Positions 1 to 7,309 of a stretch of DNA of 18,815 nucleotides are shown piece by piece. The stretch spans positions 1 through 18,815 of the forward strand of contig JAFZRB010000333.1 in assembly GCA_017620115.1 (NCBI GenBank), given 5' to 3'. The translations under genes were made by a program, and so were the position numbers. This stretch comes from Clostridia bacterium (GTDB lineage: Bacteria > Bacillota > Clostridia > Christensenellales > Aristaeellaceae). How positions within the stretch are numbered: the first letter of the stretch is position 1; every line of letters starts with the position of its first letter. The notes below the pieces were generated by a model. That model did no database searches and was not told the origin of the DNA. It worked only from the letters and a program-made list of their open reading frames with translations.

Positions 1-1
1 C

Positions 2-811
2 CTCGCGCAGGTGGAAGCCCTTCTCAGGGAACGCGGCGTCGAATACCGCTGTGAACAGACCTTGCGGCCCGGACACGCCACCGAGCTGGCCGACACGGCC
101 GCGCGCGAGGGCGTCGACGGCGTCGTGTGTCTCGGCGGCGACGGCACCGTCTTCGAGATCGTCAACGGCCTCAAAGGGCGGTTCATGACGCTGTACTTCG
201 TGCCCTGCGGCACGGGCAACGACTTCGTGCGCATGCTGAACCTGCCGAAGGATCCCGTCGAGGCGCTGCGCGTCCAGCTGGACGGAAAGCCTCACCCCAT
301 CGACGTGGGGCAGGTGAACGAGCATTACTTCCTGAACGTGTCCGGCTGCGGCTTCGACGTGGAGGTGCTCCGACAGGCGGGGCGCTTCAAGAAGCTGGGC
401 AAGGGGCTTCTGCCCTACCTCATGGGCATACTCGCAGCGCTGCGGTTCTTCCGGCCGCTCGACATCGAGCTCACCATGAACGGCAAAACGGAAAAGCGCG
501 CCGTCACCATCATCTCCGTGGGCAACGGGCGATATTTCGGCGGCGGCATGAAGGCCGTGCCCCACGCTGAGATCGACGACGGGCTGTTCGACGTGGTGAT
601 CGCGGACAAGGTGAACAGGCTGGCCATCCTGCGCCTGCTCAGCAAATTCATTTCCGGCGGGCACACCGATCTGCCTATCGCTCACGAATCGCGCTGCGCG
701 GCGCTCACCATCCGCTGCCCCGGCATGACCGTCAACATGGACGGCGAACTGCGGCAGATGGACGTCGCGGAGTACCGCATCCTCCCCGGCGCGGCGCAGG
801 TGATGAAGTAA
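2..811 (+). CDS. Diacylglycerol/lipid kinase family protein (5' end cut off by window)
   Basis: Lipid kinase of the DagK/YegS family, which phosphorylates diacylglycerol or a related lipid with ATP at the inner membrane face to return it to phospholipid synthesis. Counting from the GTG at 11, the ATP-binding GGDGT motif is at residues 42-46, followed by PCGTGNDF at 65-72, both hallmarks of the DAGK catalytic domain. The C-terminal half has the expected beta-rich lobe, with NMDGE close to the end. The frame stays open to the window edge (Leu-Ala-Gln before the GTG), and family members usually begin about 30 residues earlier with a strand and a glycine-rich turn, so the GTG is probably internal. 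The TAA stop falls at the edge of an AATTAGC repeat. The exact lipid substrate cannot be told. Confidence 0.9.
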   Translation, partial: LAQVEALLRERGVEYRCEQTLRPGHATELADTAAREGVDGVVCLGGDGTVFEIVNGLKGRFMTLYFVPCGTGNDFVRMLNLPKDPVEALRVQLDGKPHPIDVGQVNEHYFLNVSGCGFDVEVLRQAGRFKKLGKGLLPYLMGILAALRFFRPLDIELTMNGKTEKRAVTIISVGNGRYFGGGMKAVPHAEIDDGLFDVVIADKVNRLAILRLLSKFISGGHTDLPIAHESRCAALTIRCPGMTVNMDGELRQMDVAEYRILPGAAQVMK

Positions 812-892
812 TTAGCAATGAGCAATGAAACATGCTCAAAAGGAACGCAGACAAATGTCCGCGTTCCTTTTGAGTAGCTGAAATTGCTAATT
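810..892. repeat. AATTAGC heptad repeat in inverted orientation around a terminator
   Basis: The left arm has three heptads in a row (AATTAGC, AATGAGC, AATGAAA, 810-830). The right arm carries the reverse complement: AATTAGCAAT at 810-819 pairs perfectly with ATTGCTAATT at 883-892. The terminator hairpin sits between them. The stop codon of the lipid kinase gene (809-811) overlaps the left arm, and the stop of the convergent isomerase gene (887-889) lies inside the right arm. The same heptads recur at 18595-18629, so this is a dispersed repeat and not chance. Confidence 0.8.
835..874. terminator. Bidirectional rho-independent terminator hairpin
   Basis: Perfect 14-base inverted repeat: CTCAAAAGGAACGC at 835-848 against its complement at 861-874. 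The interior adds a GAC/GTC pairing closing on AAAT. The A-run on the left arm and the T-run on the right arm give a U-rich end when transcribed either way, which suits the two convergent genes ending on each side. Confidence 0.85.
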
Positions 893-1747
893 CGCGATAG
901 CTCTCAGATATTCATACCCCGCCTTAATCGCAGTCAGATTGTCCTCCAGGCCCTCGAATTCCAGCGAGAGGAAGCCTTCGTAGCCCGCGTTTTTCAGCAT
1001 GGCCACGCACTGGGCCACCGGGATCACGCCGTGGCCCACGATGGTGCCGCGGATGTGGTTGCCACCGCGGGTGTCGAACCAGCCCGCGCCGGGGCTGGGC
1101 TGCGTGCCGGGCTTGTAGAGGAAGTCCTTGGCGTGCACGTGGAAGGCGTAGGGCGCGGCCACAGCGAGGGCCTGCAGGCTGTCGCAGTCCGCGCAGATGA
1201 AGTTGCCCATGTCCACCAGCCAGCCGTAATTCGGGTTGTTCACCGTGCGGATCAGCGTCTCCACGCGCTCCGGATCCTGAATAAAGTGGCCGTGATTCTC
1301 CGTCATGGTCTTCACGCCCTTCGTCGCGGCGTACTCGGTCACGCGGCGGATGTAGGGCGCGATGGTCTCGATGGCGTCGCGCCAGGTGTAGCCGTGGCCC
1401 TTCACCGCCGGGCCCCAGCAGGCGTCGTGGCGCATCAGGGGCGCGCCGAGCTCCACGGCGACGTCCACGCAATGCTTCACGCGCTCGACCTCGGCGTCGG
1501 GATCTTCGCACAGGAAATTCGCGCCGATGGTGTAGGCCGCGATTTCCAGGCCGATCGTTCCGCAGTGCGCGCGGATCTGGCGCGCGATTTCGATATCGTC
1601 CCTGCAGCCGCTGATTTCCGGCTTGAGGTCGATGAACTCGATGCCGTCGTAGCCGATCTCCTTGGCGACGTTGCAGATGTCTAAATAATTGCAGCCCGTG
1701 TGCTTCATGTATTTGGAAAAGCTGTAGCTGCTCACGCCGATTTTCAT
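887..1747 (-). CDS. Sugar phosphate isomerase/epimerase (xylose isomerase-like TIM barrel)
   Basis: A 286-residue TIM-barrel protein of the sugar phosphate isomerase/epimerase (AP endonuclease 2-like) family, which includes metal-dependent isomerases and dehydratases of sugars and inositols. Likely metal ligands are visible: Glu150 in TENHG, Asp179 in VDMGN, His203/His205 in HVHAKD and Glu263 or Glu265 in LEFEG. The N-terminal KIGVSSYSF strand is typical of the barrel start. The ATG is preceded by GGGAAAGGGGAG at good spacing. It is the third and last gene of a leftward operon with an oxidoreductase and a second isomerase, which points to oxidation and isomerisation of a sugar, sugar acid or inositol. 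The substrate cannot be named. Its TAG stop lies inside the heptad repeat. Confidence 0.9.
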   Translation of the reverse strand: MKIGVSSYSFSKYMKHTGCNYLDICNVAKEIGYDGIEFIDLKPEISGCRDDIEIARQIRAHCGTIGLEIAAYTIGANFLCEDPDAEVERVKHCVDVAVELGAPLMRHDACWGPAVKGHGYTWRDAIETIAPYIRRVTEYAATKGVKTMTENHGHFIQDPERVETLIRTVNNPNYGWLVDMGNFICADCDSLQALAVAAPYAFHVHAKDFLYKPGTQPSPGAGWFDTRGGNHIRGTIVGHGVIPVAQCVAMLKNAGYEGFLSLEFEGLEDNLTAIKAGYEYLRAIAN

Positions 1748-1768
1748 TGCTGGCTCTCCCCTTTCCCG

Positions 1769-2842
1769 TCAGTCGAGCACGACTTCATGGCCGGTCTCGG
1801 CGGACTTGTAGATGCCGGTCAGGATCTTCATCAGCGTCACGCCGTCCTCAGCCGGGTTGCGGCAGGGCTGGCCGGTCTTGATGCATTCCACAAAGTGATT
1901 CACTTCGTTCGCGAACAGGCCGTCGAAGCTGAGCGCCGTGGAATTGGCCAGCGTCACGTTGGTCATATAGCCGTTCATCTCGCTGTAGATGGTCAGCTCG
2001 GGATCGAGCTTCGCGCCCGCCTTGGTGCCGAACAGCTTGATCGAGCCTTCGTCCTTTTCGATGTTCAGGCTGAAGCTGGCCTCGATCTGCAGCACCGCGC
2101 CGTTGTCGAAGCGAATCATGGCCGTGGCCAGGTCTTCCACGTTGAAGATGGCCTCGCCCTCGCTGGTATGGGAGATGTAGCCGGCCTTGCTCTTCACGTT
2201 CTTGCGATCGCCCAGCTTATTGAACGTCGCGCCGTATACCGAAACGGGCTTCGGATTGCCCATCAGGTAGCGGCACAGGTCGATCACATGCACGCCCAGG
2301 TCGATCAACGGGCCGCCGCCGGAGCGGCTCTTGTCGCCAAACCAGCCGCCCGGGCAGCCCTTGCGGCGCAGGTAGGTGGCCTTGGCGTAGTAGATATCGC
2401 CGAAGTAGCCGTTGTCGATGAAATCCTTCAGCACCGCGCAATCGTTGCCGAAGCGGCGCACGAAGCCGATCATGAGGAGCTTCCCGCTCTTCTCGGCGGC
2501 GGCCTGCATGGCTTTGGCTTCCTCGACGTTCATGGCCATGGGCTTCTCGCAAAGCACATGCTTGCCCGCGTTCAGCGCGGCGATGGCGCAGGGCGCGTGG
2601 GCGCTGTTCCAGGTGCACACGCTCACGGCGTCCAGCTCGGGACAGGCGGCGAGCATGTCGTTCACGTCGGTGAAACGGCGCGCGGGATCGACGCCGAACT
2701 GGTCACCGCGGCGGTTCAGCCGCTCCGCGTTGATGTCGCACAGCGCCCAGATCTCCACGTCGGGATTCTTCGCGTAAGCGCCCAGGTGCTCGCCGGAAAT
2801 GCCGCCGTTGCCCACGACGCCGACCTTGATTTTATCAGACAT
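1769..2842 (-). CDS. Gfo/Idh/MocA family NAD(P)-dependent oxidoreductase
   Basis: A 357-residue cytoplasmic dehydrogenase with the two-domain Gfo/Idh/MocA fold. The N-terminal Rossmann domain opens with KVGVVGNGGISGEH (residues 6-19). The dinucleotide-domain signature CEKPMAMN is at 98-105 and contains the conserved Lys100. The C-terminal domain carries GGPLIDLGVHVID (176-188), with the usual Asp181/His185 pair near the substrate. Length is normal. The ATG is preceded by AAAGGAG eight bases upstream. It lies between two sugar isomerase/epimerase genes with gaps of about 20-30 bases, an arrangement seen in inositol and sugar-acid catabolic operons. The family oxidises or reduces a sugar hydroxyl with NAD(P); the specific sugar is not recognisable. 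Confidence 0.92.
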   Translation of the reverse strand: MSDKIKVGVVGNGGISGEHLGAYAKNPDVEIWALCDINAERLNRRGDQFGVDPARRFTDVNDMLAACPELDAVSVCTWNSAHAPCAIAALNAGKHVLCEKPMAMNVEEAKAMQAAAEKSGKLLMIGFVRRFGNDCAVLKDFIDNGYFGDIYYAKATYLRRKGCPGGWFGDKSRSGGGPLIDLGVHVIDLCRYLMGNPKPVSVYGATFNKLGDRKNVKSKAGYISHTSEGEAIFNVEDLATAMIRFDNGAVLQIEASFSLNIEKDEGSIKLFGTKAGAKLDPELTIYSEMNGYMTNVTLANSTALSFDGLFANEVNHFVECIKTGQPCRNPAEDGVTLMKILTGIYKSAETGHEVVLD

Positions 2843-2872
2843 GAATATCGCTCCTTTCGGTTCGTAAATCCG

Positions 2873-3718
2873 TCAGATTCTCTCCCTCAGGAAATTCACG
2901 GCCTTCTCGATATCCGCGGCGGGATTGTCGCCCACCTCGCGCTCGATGGTCAGGAAGCCGTGATAGCCGATGTCGTCCAGCGCCTTGAGATATGCCGGGA
3001 AGGGCACGTCTCCGTCGCCCAGCGCCAGCTCGATGAAGGCGGGACTCGTGACCAGCGGATCGCCCGGACGCAGACCGTAAATGACCTCGGGATCGCGGTC
3101 GTCCAGCTTGCGGCCGTCCTTGGCGTGCGTGTGCACGATGTAGTCCTTGAGGTTGTAGACCGCCTGCACGGGGTCGTCGCCCGTGACCATGACCAGATTG
3201 GCCGGGTCGAGGTTGACCGAAACGCCGGTGGAATGCAGCGAATCGAGGAAGTTCTTGAGCGTGAGCGAGGTTTCGGGGCCTGTTTCAACGGCGAAATGCG
3301 CGTTCACGGAATCGGCGTAGCCGGCCAGCTCGCCGCAGGCGTCCTGCAGAATCTTATAGCGCGGATGCGCCGGATCGGCGGGCACGACGCCGATGTGCGT
3401 GGTCACGATGTTCGTTCCCAGCTCCAGCGCCATATCGACGATGCGCTTGGATTTTTCGACCAGATCGGGGTTCAGCTCGGCGTTGCCGAAGCCGTGGCCC
3501 AGATCGCCGCACAGCGCGGAGATAACCAGGCCGTTGTCTTTGACCATCTTCAGGAATTCAGCGCGTCCCGCGCCGGTCGTGATGCCGTAGCGCTCGGCCA
3601 TTTTGGGCGTCGCGTAGACCTGCAGGCCCTGCGCGCCGAGCGCCTTGGCCGCGGCCATGGCCTCAGCCGCCGGCTTCCTGAAAGATTCCAGCATGACGCC
3701 GATCGAGAAACTGTACAT
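2873..3718 (-). CDS. Sugar phosphate isomerase/epimerase (TIM barrel)
   Basis: First gene of the leftward carbohydrate operon; a 281-residue xylose isomerase-like TIM barrel. Likely metal-site residues are Glu145 (AVETGPE), Asp171 (VNLDPAN), His196/His198 (HTHAKD) and Glu259 (TIERE). Two Met codons occur upstream in frame (3754 and 3745), but an AGGAGG sits nine bases before the ATG at 3718, and the protein then starts with the normal first strand YSFSIGV, so this start is chosen. It is related in fold to the isomerase at 887-1747 but clearly different in sequence, so the pair probably handles successive steps or two epimers, not a recent duplication. It is transcribed from the strong promoter at 3793-3821. 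Substrate unknown. Confidence 0.9.
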   Translation of the reverse strand: MYSFSIGVMLESFRKPAAEAMAAAKALGAQGLQVYATPKMAERYGITTGAGRAEFLKMVKDNGLVISALCGDLGHGFGNAELNPDLVEKSKRIVDMALELGTNIVTTHIGVVPADPAHPRYKILQDACGELAGYADSVNAHFAVETGPETSLTLKNFLDSLHSTGVSVNLDPANLVMVTGDDPVQAVYNLKDYIVHTHAKDGRKLDDRDPEVIYGLRPGDPLVTSPAFIELALGDGDVPFPAYLKALDDIGYHGFLTIEREVGDNPAADIEKAVNFLRERI

Positions 3719-3727
3719 ATTCCCATA

Positions 3728-3733
3728 CCTCCT
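3728..3733 (-). promoter_or_regulatory. Ribosome binding site that fixes the start at 3718
   Basis: A perfect AGGAGG on the minus strand, nine bases before the ATG at 3718. It lies downstream of the two in-frame upstream Met codons, so it argues for the shorter protein. Confidence 0.8.
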
Positions 3734-3792
3734 CAAAACAGTCATGTTCTTCATTGCTTTCGCGCGGCGCGCGAGGCCGCGTCACCATGCCT

Positions 3793-3821
3793 ATTATCGC
3801 AGAACTTATCCCGCAAGTCAA
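3793..3821 (-). promoter_or_regulatory. Sigma-A promoter of the sugar isomerase/oxidoreductase operon
   Basis: On the minus strand TTGACT (3821-3816) is separated by 17 bases from GATAAT (3798-3793). Each box differs from consensus at one position and the spacing is ideal. It lies about 75 bases before the first start codon of the operon. The leader between it and the ribosome site contains a CG-rich palindromic stretch (near 3762-3780) that could pair or bind a protein, but no regulator is identifiable. Confidence 0.75.
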
Positions 3822-3987
3822 GCAAAACCGGCAAATTCGGAACCGACATTTGCTCACTGTCGACGTGTACGCTCAATTCACGCCGTTTCACAGCGCGGCG
3901 GCGGTGTTTTGTCGCACGAATGCCCGCATAGCCCGTCCCGATGAGCGATACAATCTTATCAGCCTCTGTTGCGAGGGAGATGTGTTC

Positions 3988-4851
3988 ATGCGCCTCAAGC
4001 CGTTCGCCGTCCTGCTGCTCATCGCCGTCATGCCCGTTCTGAAGTGCCTGTCCCACCCTGCGGCGCTCGCGGAAGATGTCGTGGAAATCGGCACCTTTGA
4101 GGAGCTCGCCGAGTTTTCTGAGCGCGTGGCGCGCGGCGAGTGTATATATGCCCGCGCGATCCTCACCGCAGATATCCGCGCTTCGCGGCCCTTACGCCCC
4201 ATCGGCACGACGCTTCACATGTTTTCCGGCGAATTCGACGGGCAGGGACACGCGATCTTCCGCCTGATCGCGATGAGTCCCCGCGGCAGCGCGGGGCTCT
4301 TCGGCTGCGTGGGGCCGGAAGGCGTGGTGAAGAACGTTTCGATCGAACGCGCCTGCGTCGCCGGAGGGGCCTACGCGGGCGGCGTAGCTGGCTACTGCGC
4401 GGGGCGCATCGAATCCTGCCGGGTGACGGACAGCCGCGTCGCGTGCCTGTCCCATGCGCCCTGCGGCGCGGCGGGCGGCGTGGCGGGACTGGCTTCCGGG
4501 CGGATCGAAAACTGCGCCGCGATGCGCTGCGATGTGCGCGGTTCGGGCAACGCAGGCGGAGTGTGCGGCGTGTTTTACGCGGGCGTCATGCGGCTGTGCG
4601 CCTTCGCGGGCGGATCCGTTTACGCGGGCGAGGAGAAAGGTTTCTGCGGCGGTCTGGCCGGATCGCTGCACAGCGGCGCGCGCATGCGCGCCTGCATCGG
4701 CTTTGGCGCGGCCGCCGGCGCGGAGAACAGCGCCGTGGGCGGCGCATTCTCAGGCAGCGGCGCGACGGGATCCCTGTTTGTCGGGCCCGACGCGCCGCCC
4801 TTCCAGCGCCGCCTCGCCGAGTCGATGGCCGCGTCCGGCGCGACAAAATGA
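3988..4851 (+). CDS. Exported cysteine-rich GLUG-repeat protein
   Basis: A predicted secreted protein of 287 residues. A signal peptide covers about residues 1-28 (short basic start, hydrophobic LLLIAV core, likely cut after AALA). The mature part begins with an IGTFEELAEFS segment and LRPIGTTLHMFSGEFDGQGHAIFRL, then repeats such as GSAGLFGCV, AGGVAGYCAGRIESC, AGGVAGLASGRIENC and CGGLAGSLHSGARMRAC. These match the GLUG repeat pattern, which forms beta-helical stalks in surface adhesins and in some secreted peptidases. The ATG at 3988 was chosen because it starts a proper signal peptide; the open frame extends to 3754, but that part has no signal or family likeness. A GAGGGA precedes it, and a TACAAT at 3949 may be a weak -10 box. 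There are about 13 cysteines in the mature part, no cell-wall anchor and no lipobox. Role unknown, probably surface interaction. Confidence 0.75.
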   Translation: MRLKPFAVLLLIAVMPVLKCLSHPAALAEDVVEIGTFEELAEFSERVARGECIYARAILTADIRASRPLRPIGTTLHMFSGEFDGQGHAIFRLIAMSPRGSAGLFGCVGPEGVVKNVSIERACVAGGAYAGGVAGYCAGRIESCRVTDSRVACLSHAPCGAAGGVAGLASGRIENCAAMRCDVRGSGNAGGVCGVFYAGVMRLCAFAGGSVYAGEEKGFCGGLAGSLHSGARMRACIGFGAAAGAENSAVGGAFSGSGATGSLFVGPDAPPFQRRLAESMAASGATK

Positions 4852-4870
4852 ACTTTCAACACTTCCTTTC

Positions 4871-4899
4871 TTGAAATAGCGTCGGCGGCGTGTTACAAT
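4871..4899 (+). promoter_or_regulatory. Sigma-A promoter upstream of the glycosidase gene
   Basis: TTGAAA (4871-4876), a 17-base spacer, and TACAAT (4894-4899), close to consensus in both boxes. It lies about 70 bases before the start at 4968 and probably drives the glycosidase gene, the following membrane protein gene and perhaps argS. Confidence 0.75.
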
Positions 4900-4951
4900 A
4901 AAAGGGATTTTATCCAGCGCGGTTACGCGCTTTGATATACGCGGGGTTTAC

Positions 4952-4957
4952 AGGAGG
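4952..4957 (+). promoter_or_regulatory. Ribosome binding site that fixes the start at 4968
   Basis: AGGAGG ten bases before the ATG at 4968. A TTG at 4932 lies upstream of it in the same frame and is therefore not the likely start. Confidence 0.75.
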
Positions 4958-4967
4958 CGGCAGGCAT

Positions 4968-6164
4968 ATGGCCGAGCGGCAGACAGAAAAAAAGAAAGCG
5001 AAAAACAGCGCCACCCTTGGCGATATCTTCCGCTCGCTGCGCGAGCTCGTCAGCGTTTCATGGAAAAGCCATCAGAAAAAGCGCCGGCGCGCGCAAAAGA
5101 AAAAGCTGGAAGAACGGCGGCTGAAGCCCCAGCTCACGAAAAAGCAGCTGCTCAGGCGCAGGAAGAAGCGCAACCGCGTCATTCGCCGCGTGTGCCTGTG
5201 CGTCGTCACGGCGCTGGCGCTCATCGTCGGCGCGCTGGCGGCCGTGCTGGGAACGGTATTCTACGGCCCGAGCAGGACGGCCAGCGACCAGCTCGTCAAT
5301 TCGCTGCTGGAGACCAGCGCGCTGAAATTCGTGCCCCGGCTGTATTTCTCCAAAGAGCAGGTTGAGGAGATCGTGGCGCGCAACGCGGTCATCGTGCCCG
5401 AGGAAAAGACCGACACCTCACTGGTGGTCGTCAGCGCGAAGAGCGACGATCCCGGACAGGATCCGGAAGAAATCAGGGATATTGAGCTGGTCGAGGTCAA
5501 GGGACCGACCTATAAGGGCTACATGCTCATCGTGCGCGATCCTTCGCGCGTGAAGGTGGGCGTCTGCCACAACCCCTTCAAAGAGCGCTACGGTAAATTC
5601 CTCGACGAGATCGCGGAAGAGGAAAACGCCGTCGCGGCCATCAACGCCGGCGGCTTCGAGGATGACAACGGCTCCGGCAAAGGCGGCATCCCCATCGGCG
5701 TGGTCTACAAGGACGGCGTCCAGCTGTGGTCCGAGACAGACACCTACTACGACACCCTCATCGGATTCAATTACGACGACAAGCTCATCATCGCCACTGG
5801 CCTTTCCGGGCATCAGAGCCGCGAGCTCAACCTGCGCGACGGTGTCACCTTCGGGCCGGCGCTGGTGGTCAACGGCGAAGCGGCGGTCATCAAGGGCTCT
5901 TCGAGCGGCCTCAATCCGCGCACGGCCATCGGCCAGCGCGCGGACGGCGCGGTGCTGATGCTGGTGATCGACGGCAGGCAGCCGAACAGCCTGGGCGCGT
6001 CACTGTCCGACCTCATCAGCATTATGCTGGAATACGGCGCGGTCAACGCCGCCAACCTGGACGGCGGCTCCTCCTCCAAACTGTACTACCAGGGAAAATT
6101 CATCAACGACGGCGTTGCCGTGACCGGTTCCCGGCGCCTCGCAACGGCCTTCATCGTAAAGTGA
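4968..6164 (+). CDS. Membrane-anchored phosphodiester glycosidase (NAGPA domain) family protein
   Basis: A 398-residue protein with three parts. Residues 1-74 are an extremely Lys/Arg-rich cytoplasmic region, residues 75-97 form one transmembrane helix, and the rest is predicted outside the cell. From about residue 183 it matches the phosphodiester glycosidase (NAGPA-like, exopolysaccharide biosynthesis) domain: INAGGF (225-230), NPRTAIGQ (316-323), VIDGRQ (333-338) and NLDGGSSS (363-370) are the family's conserved blocks. Such enzymes cleave sugar phosphodiesters such as N-acetylglucosamine-1-phosphodiester links, and bacterial members are tied to exopolysaccharide or wall polymer processing. 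It is followed nine bases later by another single-pass membrane protein gene. The actual substrate is unknown. Confidence 0.85.
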   Translation: MAERQTEKKKAKNSATLGDIFRSLRELVSVSWKSHQKKRRRAQKKKLEERRLKPQLTKKQLLRRRKKRNRVIRRVCLCVVTALALIVGALAAVLGTVFYGPSRTASDQLVNSLLETSALKFVPRLYFSKEQVEEIVARNAVIVPEEKTDTSLVVVSAKSDDPGQDPEEIRDIELVEVKGPTYKGYMLIVRDPSRVKVGVCHNPFKERYGKFLDEIAEEENAVAAINAGGFEDDNGSGKGGIPIGVVYKDGVQLWSETDTYYDTLIGFNYDDKLIIATGLSGHQSRELNLRDGVTFGPALVVNGEAAVIKGSSSGLNPRTAIGQRADGAVLMLVIDGRQPNSLGASLSDLISIMLEYGAVNAANLDGGSSSKLYYQGKFINDGVAVTGSRRLATAFIVK

Positions 6165-6173
6165 GGCACAGCC

Positions 6174-7259
6174 ATGAGCAAGAAGAAGCGCGCGAAGCTG
6201 TTCTATCCCATCTATTTCTCGGTGCTGATCGCGGCTGTCGCGGCCATCTGGATCCTCTGCAGCCGGCTGCGCCCGTATCTGGCGGATTATGAGCTCTCCA
6301 ACCCCCAGTACGCCGCCGAGGCGGCCATGCGCTATTTCGAGACGGCCGACGCGGAAACCTTTTATCAATACACCAGCGCGGCCCATCCCGAGCTATTCCA
6401 GTATGAGGACAAGCAGGCCTATATCAGCTGGATGAGCGCCCTCACGCAGGACGCGTCGTTCGAATACAACATGGCCTATTCGAGCGACCCCGACGTGCGC
6501 CGCTACAACGTGAAGATGAACGGCGAAAAGTTCGGCGCGTTCTCGCTGCGCGAAAAGCCGGCCTCCACGCAGTACGGCTTCTCCACCTGGGAATTCGACG
6601 GTCTGGAGACCATCGTTCCGGAGGCTGTAAGCTACAGCGTCCTCGCGCCGTCGGACGCGGCGGTCTTCGCGGGCGATCAGCGCCTCTCGGAGGAAAACGC
6701 CGTCGAGACTGACATCGCCACGCCGTGGACCGGCCATATGCTGAAAGAAGAAACGTCCGCGCCGACGCAGACGCTGTATGCCTTTACCCGCTTCTTCGGC
6801 TGTCCCGCCGTCACCGCGGTCGACGCCGCGGGCAAGGCCTGCGTCGTCACCGGAGACGAGGCCGCCGGCTTCACCGTGCTCTTCAACAACGACGACGCGC
6901 TGCAGATTGAGACGGAAGCGCGCGTCAGGGAGTTTGTCACGGCGTTCTCCTCCTTTACGGCCAGCGACCTCACCCCCTACCGCATGCTGAAATACGTGCG
7001 CAAGGGCACGAGGGCTTATTCGATCATCGAAAACTTCGATAACCAGTGGTTCGGCAAGCATCAGTCCACCAGCGTCGAAAACCTGGTTATGGAAAACGTC
7101 ATCCGCTTTACAGAAGACACCATGGCCTGCGACATTCACTATGATTACGCCGTCCATTACAGCACGGGCGATGAGCAGAGCTACCCCACCGCCTATCGCT
7201 TCTACTTCGTGCTGCGGAACGGCGAGTGGTTCCTGTACGATCTGGAGGCCATCGAGTGA
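6174..7259 (+). CDS. Single-pass membrane-anchored protein of unknown function
   Basis: I do not recognise this 361-residue protein with certainty. It starts with a basic stretch (SKKKR) and one hydrophobic helix (about residues 11-30), so most of it lies outside the membrane. Residues 40-100 (YAAEAAMRYFETADAETFYQY) resemble the helical start of NTF2-like or TcaA-type extracellular domains. The C-terminal third ends in FYFVLRNGEWFLYDLEA, the strand pattern common at the end of NTF2-like folds, where a written-out Trp packs on the sheet. No catalytic motif is visible. The ATG lies nine bases after the glycosidase stop with only a weak GTGAGG ribosome site, which suggests translational coupling and a shared role at the cell envelope. 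Confidence 0.7.
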   Translation: MSKKKRAKLFYPIYFSVLIAAVAAIWILCSRLRPYLADYELSNPQYAAEAAMRYFETADAETFYQYTSAAHPELFQYEDKQAYISWMSALTQDASFEYNMAYSSDPDVRRYNVKMNGEKFGAFSLREKPASTQYGFSTWEFDGLETIVPEAVSYSVLAPSDAAVFAGDQRLSEENAVETDIATPWTGHMLKEETSAPTQTLYAFTRFFGCPAVTAVDAAGKACVVTGDEAAGFTVLFNNDDALQIETEARVREFVTAFSSFTASDLTPYRMLKYVRKGTRAYSIIENFDNQWFGKHQSTSVENLVMENVIRFTEDTMACDIHYDYAVHYSTGDEQSYPTAYRFYFVLRNGEWFLYDLEAIE

Positions 7260-7309
7260 CGGGCACGATATGCCATTGCCGAAATAATAAAGAAACGAGG
7301 CTGTGATAT

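Noticed and set aside
3750..3759. Further copy of the heptad repeat (TCATTGCT)
   Set aside because: A single 8-base match with no second unit and no gene end; likely chance.
1700..3931. A 743-codon open frame on the plus strand
   Set aside because: It is antisense to three recognisable genes, has an Ala/His/Val/Gln-rich composition with no family likeness, and results from high GC at third codon positions opposite real genes.
3926..3954. Vegetative promoter for the GLUG gene around TACAAT (3949-3954)
   Set aside because: The -10 box is good, but no recognisable -35 box lies 16-18 bases upstream and there is no extended -10, so it is mentioned only as weak evidence in the gene entry.
3988..4050. 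Lipoprotein signal at Cys20 of the GLUG protein
   Set aside because: The residue before the cysteine is Lys (VLKC), which does not fit a lipobox; a normal signal peptide cut after AALA is more likely.
7260..7309. T-box riboswitch before argS
   Set aside because: The gap is only 50 bases with no stem I, specifier loop or T-box sequence.
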